Made by a program: the position numbers and the translations under genes. Source: Candidatus Acidiferrales bacterium (GTDB lineage Bacteria; Acidobacteriota; Terriglobia; Acidiferrales; UBA7541). Taken from it: DNA of 16,525 bases. Within the stretch, counting starts at the first letter, position 1. Each line of letters starts with the position of its first letter. The notes beneath the pieces were generated by a model, which searched no databases, had not been told where the DNA came from, and was given only the letters and a program-made list of their open reading frames with translations. This document shows positions 12,261-16,525 of the stretch, in pieces. The stretch is taken from the NCBI GenBank assembly GCA_955651735.1, contig CATPAM010000340.1, positions 1 through 16,525 of the forward strand. Direction: 5' to 3'.

Positions 12261-13142
12261 TTATTCGATCTCGACGTTATCTCCGGCGTATATCTCCGCG
12301 GAACTGAAGGTTAAGAAAACCGTCGCGGAGTTTCGGCTGGCGTTCAAGACGATCCCTTCGCCCAGCACTTCGCGCGGCAATTCTTTCCATGTATACCGCG
12401 TCGGGGAGCTCCCAAAACCGTAGATGTCAGTTGCGTAGCCCTTGGTTTGCGGCGGTGTTTCCATACCCTTGCCTTGATAGCGGAAAACGCGCGCGTAATC
12501 GCCAACTTTCACGCCCTGCGCCGCGCCCAGGTTCACATACATGGTGATTCCTTGCGCCTGGCCTTCCTGGAACGTCGATGAGATCACCACCGTCCCCACC
12601 GGTTTTCCGCTGACCGGGGCAAAATGGTCGAACGGACCAACCTCTTTGTACGGCGGTGCCGCGCGCTCTTCGAACGGCCGCACAATATCGCCGCGCACCA
12701 TGTAATTGCACGAAAAAACGACTTCCGCCACGGAAGTCTTGGGCTCCACGCTTACCACCCGTAGCTGCCCGACATCGGAATACAACAGGCCCATGGCCTT
12801 TACAACCTTGTTTTGTCCCTTGAACCACTCTATGCGATCAGGGTCTTCCGTTTGGCGCACGACCAGAAAGCGGTCGCCTATCCGTACTCCGTTGTCGCTT
12901 CCGCGGTTGATATACACGTTTTCGCGTTGCGCCCAGAGTACCTTGTAACCCGGCTGTTCGCCGGAGATCACGCGGATATCTTCCGGCAGCTTCGTATCCT
13001 TCACGAAACCCGAGCAATAAACCGTGCTATAGCCAGGCTGTAGGGTGGTCACGGCGGGGGGCGTTGGCGGAGCCGTTTGGCCGTAACAAACTCCCGCGCC
13101 CCCGAAGGCAGCCAGGAACAACACACCTAGATTAACGCGCAT
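12261..13142 (-). CDS. Exported protein with two FlgT-C-like repeats, unknown function
   Basis: 293 residues, ATG at 13142, stop at 12261-12263. A signal peptide (residues 1 to about 21, hydrophobic LGVLFLAAFGGAGV) is followed by a Pro/Thr-rich linker (TAPPTPPAVTT). Two segments share a pattern: VYINRGSDNGVRIGDRFLVV at 77-96 and YVNLGAAQGVKVGDYARVF at 202-220, that is [Y/N]-[I/V]-N-x-G-x3-GV-[K/R]-[I/V]-GD. This resembles the barrel repeat seen in the C-terminal domain of FlgT and related periplasmic proteins; a third, weaker copy may be at about 263-293 (GIVLNAS to GDNVEIE). Two Cys at 43 and 145 could form a disulfide. It stands alone, flanked by its own terminator and by the divergent aroDE. 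It is probably periplasmic or outer-membrane associated. No flagellar gene is nearby, so a flagellar role is not implied. Confidence 0.8.
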   Translation of the reverse strand: MRVNLGVLFLAAFGGAGVCYGQTAPPTPPAVTTLQPGYSTVYCSGFVKDTKLPEDIRVISGEQPGYKVLWAQRENVYINRGSDNGVRIGDRFLVVRQTEDPDRIEWFKGQNKVVKAMGLLYSDVGQLRVVSVEPKTSVAEVVFSCNYMVRGDIVRPFEERAAPPYKEVGPFDHFAPVSGKPVGTVVISSTFQEGQAQGITMYVNLGAAQGVKVGDYARVFRYQGKGMETPPQTKGYATDIYGFGSSPTRYTWKELPREVLGEGIVLNASRNSATVFLTFSSAEIYAGDNVEIE

Positions 13143-13246
13143 TGATAATGCTCCTTGAAATCACGCCCTGAGGGTCGTGCGAAAGAAGTCCCATGGGTCA
13201 AAGTAGCAAGCACCCGGCCAGGCGTCAACAAATTGGCCAGGTTGGC

Positions 13247-13281
13247 TTTACACTTTTGATACGGCATGCTACAAGCCGTAT
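13247..13281 (+). promoter_or_regulatory. Candidate aroDE promoter with overlapping palindrome
   Basis: TTTACA (13247-13252, five of six to TTGACA) and TACAAG (13270-13275, four of six to TATAAT) are 17 bases apart. A perfect inverted repeat, ATACGGC (13259-13265) and GCCGTAT (13275-13281) with a 9-base centre, covers the spacer and the -10. That is the placement of a repressor operator. On RNA it would be a modest 7-bp hairpin followed by TTTT, so a weak terminator is the other reading. Confidence 0.4.
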
Positions 13282-13332
13282 TTTCAATCATTTGCCGGGA
13301 ATGGCGGACCGGCGCCGGGCACAAGGCTAAGA

Positions 13333-14853
13333 ATGGGACTATTTGGCAGTGGTGTGGGGCGAATTTGCGCCGTTGTCGCGGAGGCGTCTGCCAGAGAAGC
13401 GGCTGCGCAGCTCCGCCGCTCCTTGCGCGAAACCCCCACCATCGAACTGCGCCTGGACTGGCTGAAAACCGATGCAGAACGCCGGCGATTTCTCGCTTGG
13501 CTGCGGCGCAGGCGTCCGAGGCGCGCGGCGTTGATTGCCACCTGCCGCCGGCGAGAGGGCGGTGGCTTGTTGGTGGGCAGCGTCCAGGATGAGTTGAGTT
13601 GGTTGAAGCTGGCCGGTGACGCCGGGTGCTTATGGTGCGATCTCGAAGTCGAAACCTTGCGCAAGCTTCCGCGCAACTCGATTCGCAAGCATGGGCTGCC
13701 GCGGCGCATCCTGCTTTCCCTCCACGATTTCCGCGGTACGCCTCCGCTGGGCCCCACTCTCGGGGCTCGCTGGCGAGGCCAGGTTGATGCCATCAAGGTC
13801 GCCGCGGCGGCGCGAACCATCGCGGATAGCGTGCGGCTCCTCCGCTTTGCGGCAAGGATGCGCAACTGCGTTGCTGTCCCGATGGGCGAAGTTGGCCTGC
13901 CGGCGCGGCTCCTTGCCCTGCGGGAAGGCAGCGCCCTCGCCTATGCGCCGGTGTCCGCCGCAACCGCTCCGGGGCAAGTCTCGCTTCAGGAAATGACACA
14001 TCTTTATCGCGCGCACCTGCTGAATCCCCAAACGCAAATATTTGGCGTGATCGGCGACCCCATCGCGCACTCTCTTTCGCCCCTTCTCCACAATACCGCC
14101 TTCATTACGCGGAACATCAACGCCGTATATCTGCCGTTCCTGGTCAAGAATCTGCGCGATTTCCTGAAGGCGGCGCCGGACTTCGGATTGCGCGGCTTCA
14201 GCGTCACCTTGCGCCACAAGCAAAGCATCCTTCTGCATTTGCAGGATTGCGACGCTTTGTCCGCGGAGATTGGCGCGGTAAACACCGTGGTGGTCCGCCG
14301 CGACGGTTCACTTTACGGATGCAATACGGATTACGTTGGTGTTTTACATGCGCTGGAAAAAGAGCTGCGTCTGGCGAAAAGCCGCGTCTTGATTCTCGGT
14401 GCTGGTGGCTCGGCCCGCGCCGCAGCCTTCGCGCTGACGCGCGCCGGTGCTGCGGTCGGCATCTGCGCGCGTCGCAACGCCGCGGCAAGCGAGTTGGCCC
14501 GAGCGGCAGGGGCTGAAGTCGTCCCGCGTCGGGCCCTCAAAACAGAATCTTTCGACGCTATTGTGAATGCCACGCCCGTCGGCATGCACCCTGACACCGC
14601 AGTTTCTCCTCTGGAGCCCGGCGAGTTACACTGTCGGATTGTCATGGACCTCATTTACCGGCCGGAGAGGACGCAACTCTTGAAGCTCGCCGCGCAAAAG
14701 CGCATCGCCACGGTGTCGGGCCTCGAAATGTTTCTCGCGCAAGGCATTGCCCAATGGGAACTCTGGATGAAGCGCCGCGCGCCGGAAAAATCCATGCGCC
14801 GGGCGGTCCTGGCTGCTTTGCGGGCAGAGGAACGCGGGCGGAGTTCGCCGTGA
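13333..14853 (+). CDS. aroDE: Bifunctional 3-dehydroquinate dehydratase (type I) / shikimate dehydrogenase
   Basis: 506 residues, two enzymes fused in the order used by plant DHQ-SDH proteins. Residues 1 to about 225 are type I dehydroquinase: substrate residues in ELRLDW (Glu38, Arg40), ILLSLHDF with His131, DAIKVAAAAR with Schiff-base Lys155, and VPMGEVGLPAR with Arg192. Residues 236-495 are shikimate dehydrogenase: GVIGDPIAHSLSP (substrate serines 247 and 249), catalytic Lys296, AVNTVV, NTD with Asp333, NADP-loop GAGGSARA at 356-363, NATPVGM, and SGLEMFLAQG with Gln470. The usual VTxPxK motif reads VTLRHK, with Arg in place of Pro. Together they convert 3-dehydroquinate to shikimate in the cytoplasm. 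An AAGG lies about 7 bases before the ATG. The stop overlaps the trpE GTG (GTGA). Confidence 0.95.
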   Translation: MGLFGSGVGRICAVVAEASAREAAAQLRRSLRETPTIELRLDWLKTDAERRRFLAWLRRRRPRRAALIATCRRREGGGLLVGSVQDELSWLKLAGDAGCLWCDLEVETLRKLPRNSIRKHGLPRRILLSLHDFRGTPPLGPTLGARWRGQVDAIKVAAAARTIADSVRLLRFAARMRNCVAVPMGEVGLPARLLALREGSALAYAPVSAATAPGQVSLQEMTHLYRAHLLNPQTQIFGVIGDPIAHSLSPLLHNTAFITRNINAVYLPFLVKNLRDFLKAAPDFGLRGFSVTLRHKQSILLHLQDCDALSAEIGAVNTVVVRRDGSLYGCNTDYVGVLHALEKELRLAKSRVLILGAGGSARAAAFALTRAGAAVGICARRNAAASELARAAGAEVVPRRALKTESFDAIVNATPVGMHPDTAVSPLEPGELHCRIVMDLIYRPERTQLLKLAAQKRIATVSGLEMFLAQGIAQWELWMKRRAPEKSMRRAVLAALRAEERGRSSP

Positions 14854-16340
14854 TCCGACCGGATTTTCGCGAATTCCAGCGCCTGGTCAGGCAAGGCAAT
14901 CTTATTCCTTTGTACGACGTCTTTTCCGCCGATTTGCTTACGCCGGTCAGCGCCTATTTGCGCATCGCGCAGGGCGCGCGCTATTCCTTCTTGCTCGAAA
15001 GCGTCGAGGGCGGCGAAAAAATCGCTCGCTACACCTTTGCCGGTGCCCACCCCGAAGAAGTCTTTCGCTACAACGCGGGCGCGTGCGTCATGGAAAGCCC
15101 CGATCGCATCGTGTGGGAAGAACGCGATCCGGTTTCGTTCCTGCGGGAACGCATCGAACGCTTTCAGCCCGTCCGCGTTCCCGGCCTTCCCCCGCTGGTG
15201 GCCGGCGCAATCGGTTATTTTTCCTACGACATGGTGCGGCTCATCGAGCGCCTGCCCAAGCGGCTGCGCGACGAGATCGGCTTGTACGATGCCATGCTGG
15301 CCTTCTACCACGGCCTTATCGCTTTCGATCACGTCCAGCATCGCTTGTGGATCGTCAGAAATGTTTTCACCGCGGGTTCCGGCGGCACTCTGCGCGCCAG
15401 GTACAACGCTGCCGTGCGCGAGATTCGGCGCACGCGCAAACTTCTGGAGCAGCCTGTCGCGGCCGAGCGTCCGCGCAAAGAATCGCGCAGAAAAGGCAGC
15501 AAGTTAAGTGTCCGCTCAAATTTTCGCCGCCCCGAATACCTTGCCGCCGTGCGCAAAGCCAAGCAATACATCCGCGCCGGAGATATTTTCCAGGTTGTGC
15601 TTAGCCAGCGTTTCTCCGCGAAAACGAAAGCGCAGCCGTTCGAAATCTATCGTGAGCTGCGCGCCCTAAATCCTTCTCCATATCTTTTCTACCTGCAAAT
15701 GAACGACGTCGCCGTCGTGGGCAGTTCCCCGGAAATGCTGGTCAGAGTGCGAGGCCGCGACGTTTTCTATCGCCCCATCGCGGGAACCGAGCCCCGCGGC
15801 AAAGACGAAGCCGAAGATCAGCGCCTGGAAAAACAACTGCTCAGCAGCGAAAAGGAGCGCGCCGAGCACATCATGCTCGTTGATCTCGGCCGCAACGATC
15901 TCGGCCGTGTCTGCGATTACGGCACCGTGAAAGTCGAGCAGCTCATGAGCGTCGAGCGTTTTTCGCACGTCATGCATATCGTTTCCAGCTTGCGCGGGCA
16001 TTTGCGTGAAGATGTGGATTGCTTCGACGCGCTGATGGCCTGCTTTCCCGCCGGCACCGTATCCGGCGCCCCCAAAGTCCGCGCCATGGAAATCATCGAA
16101 GAGCTGGAGCGCACCCGCCGCGGCATTTACGCGGGTGGCGTGCTGTACATGGATTTTGCTGGTAATCTGGATTCCTGCATCGCACTGCGCACCATGGTGG
16201 TGAAAGATGGCGTCGCCCACGTGCAGGCCGGAGGCGGAATCGTCGCTGATTCCACCCCCGAAGGCGAGTATCAGGAAAGCGTCAATAAGGCGCGCGCCCT
16301 CCTGACCGCGTTGGAATCCGCGAACCGCGTAAGGCTCTAG
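14850..16340 (+). CDS. trpE: Anthranilate synthase component I TrpE
   Basis: 496 residues from GTG 14850, which overlaps the aroDE stop as GTGA and has a GGAG 6 bases ahead; longer in-frame starts would run into aroDE without conserved sequence. It converts chorismate to anthranilate using ammonia from TrpG. The N-terminal feedback element LLES is at 48-51 with EGGEKIARYTF after it, suggesting tryptophan inhibition. The chorismate-binding domain shows AGDIFQVVLSQRF (243-255), SSPEMLVRV, RPIAGT (308-313), EHIMLVDLGRNDLGRV (339-353), GTVSGAPKVRAMEIIEELE (402-420) and QAGGGIVADSTPEGEY (459-474). The trpG start is 11 bases downstream. PabB is the other candidate, but LLES and the aro/trp setting favour TrpE. 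Confidence 0.94.
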   Translation: MIRPDFREFQRLVRQGNLIPLYDVFSADLLTPVSAYLRIAQGARYSFLLESVEGGEKIARYTFAGAHPEEVFRYNAGACVMESPDRIVWEERDPVSFLRERIERFQPVRVPGLPPLVAGAIGYFSYDMVRLIERLPKRLRDEIGLYDAMLAFYHGLIAFDHVQHRLWIVRNVFTAGSGGTLRARYNAAVREIRRTRKLLEQPVAAERPRKESRRKGSKLSVRSNFRRPEYLAAVRKAKQYIRAGDIFQVVLSQRFSAKTKAQPFEIYRELRALNPSPYLFYLQMNDVAVVGSSPEMLVRVRGRDVFYRPIAGTEPRGKDEAEDQRLEKQLLSSEKERAEHIMLVDLGRNDLGRVCDYGTVKVEQLMSVERFSHVMHIVSSLRGHLREDVDCFDALMACFPAGTVSGAPKVRAMEIIEELERTRRGIYAGGVLYMDFAGNLDSCIALRTMVVKDGVAHVQAGGGIVADSTPEGEYQESVNKARALLTALESANRVRL

Positions 16341-16351
16341 GACGCAACGGT

Positions 16352-16525
16352 ATGGTTTTGCTGCTCGACAACTACGATTCGTTTACCTACAACCTCGCGC
16401 AGAATCTCGGCGATTTGGGCTGCAACGTCGAAGTGCATCGCAACGATAAAATTTCCGTCGAGGAAATTGCGCGGCGCAAGCCGGAGCGCATCGTGATTTC
16501 ACCCGGGCCGTGTAGGCCGCAGGAC
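16352..16525 (+). CDS. trpG: Anthranilate synthase glutamine amidotransferase component TrpG (5' part, cut by window edge)
   Basis: 58 codons are visible from ATG 16352 to the end. The start VLLLDNYDSFTYNLAQNLG is the classic class I glutamine amidotransferase N-terminus of TrpG/PabA, followed by RNDKISVEEI and IVISPGPCRP. The catalytic Cys, His and Glu lie outside the window. It would release ammonia from glutamine for TrpE and may also serve PabB in folate synthesis, as in many bacteria with one copy. The family normally has PGPCTP; here position 55 is Arg (AGG). An AGGA lies about 9 bases before the ATG. Confidence 0.93.
   Translation, partial: MVLLLDNYDSFTYNLAQNLGDLGCNVEVHRNDKISVEEIARRKPERIVISPGPCRPQD

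Noticed and set aside
13259..13281. The ATACGGC/GCCGTAT hairpin as a terminator
   Set aside because: The stem is only 7 bp with a 9-base loop and a short T run, and no plus-strand gene ends upstream of it; an operator role fits better.

Overview
The window is GC-rich, gene-dense, chromosomal bacterial DNA. Its gene content points to a Gram-negative organism of the Acidobacteriota, probably Terriglobia/Acidobacteriales: a lipid A gene set using LpxI, a TonB-type protein with a long cytoplasmic arm, a fused AroD-AroE, and pgsA overlapping an AMMECR1 gene. This placement rests on recognising protein families and gene order, not on a search. I see no insertion sequence, phage gene, CRISPR array, tRNA or rRNA.

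Layout. (1) 1-3103: three unlinked peptidase-type genes: the 5' part of a secreted M1-like protein (minus strand), a secreted TPR protein with a gluzincin HELTH site (plus), and an M20 carboxypeptidase-like enzyme (minus). (2) 3234-10479: a plus-strand run fabZ - lpxA - lpxI - Gfo/Idh/MocA oxidoreductase - tonB-like - 32-codon membrane mini-ORF - miaA - hflX - 66-codon membrane ORF. Five of the junctions are 1- or 4-base start/stop overlaps, so translation is probably coupled. (3) 10480-10982: a 503-base gap with a nested inverted/direct repeat and a good sigma70-type promoter. (4) 10983-12177: pgsA, interrupted by an in-frame TAG and lacking the first catalytic Asp, overlapping an AMMECR1-domain gene. 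(5) 12202-13142: a minus-strand exported protein with a clear terminator. (6) 13333 to the end: aroDE fusion - trpE - trpG (cut by the window edge), a shikimate-to-tryptophan operon.

How the genes fit together. FabZ and LpxA meet at the 3-hydroxyacyl-ACP branch point between fatty acid and lipid A synthesis. LpxI makes lipid X two steps later. The oxidoreductase next to them resembles the GnnA type that helps make 2,3-diamino-sugar lipid A, so the organism may have amide-rich lipid A (inference). The TonB-like protein follows in the same transcript, then the tRNA-modifying MiaA and the ribosome-associated GTPase HflX. The AroDE-TrpE-TrpG group takes dehydroquinate to shikimate and chorismate to anthranilate.

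The points most worth a second look are the damaged pgsA active site, the coupled 32-aa membrane peptide, the 15-residue repeats in the TonB-like cytoplasmic arm, the GnnA-like gene in the lipid A cluster, and the palindrome overlapping the candidate aroDE promoter.
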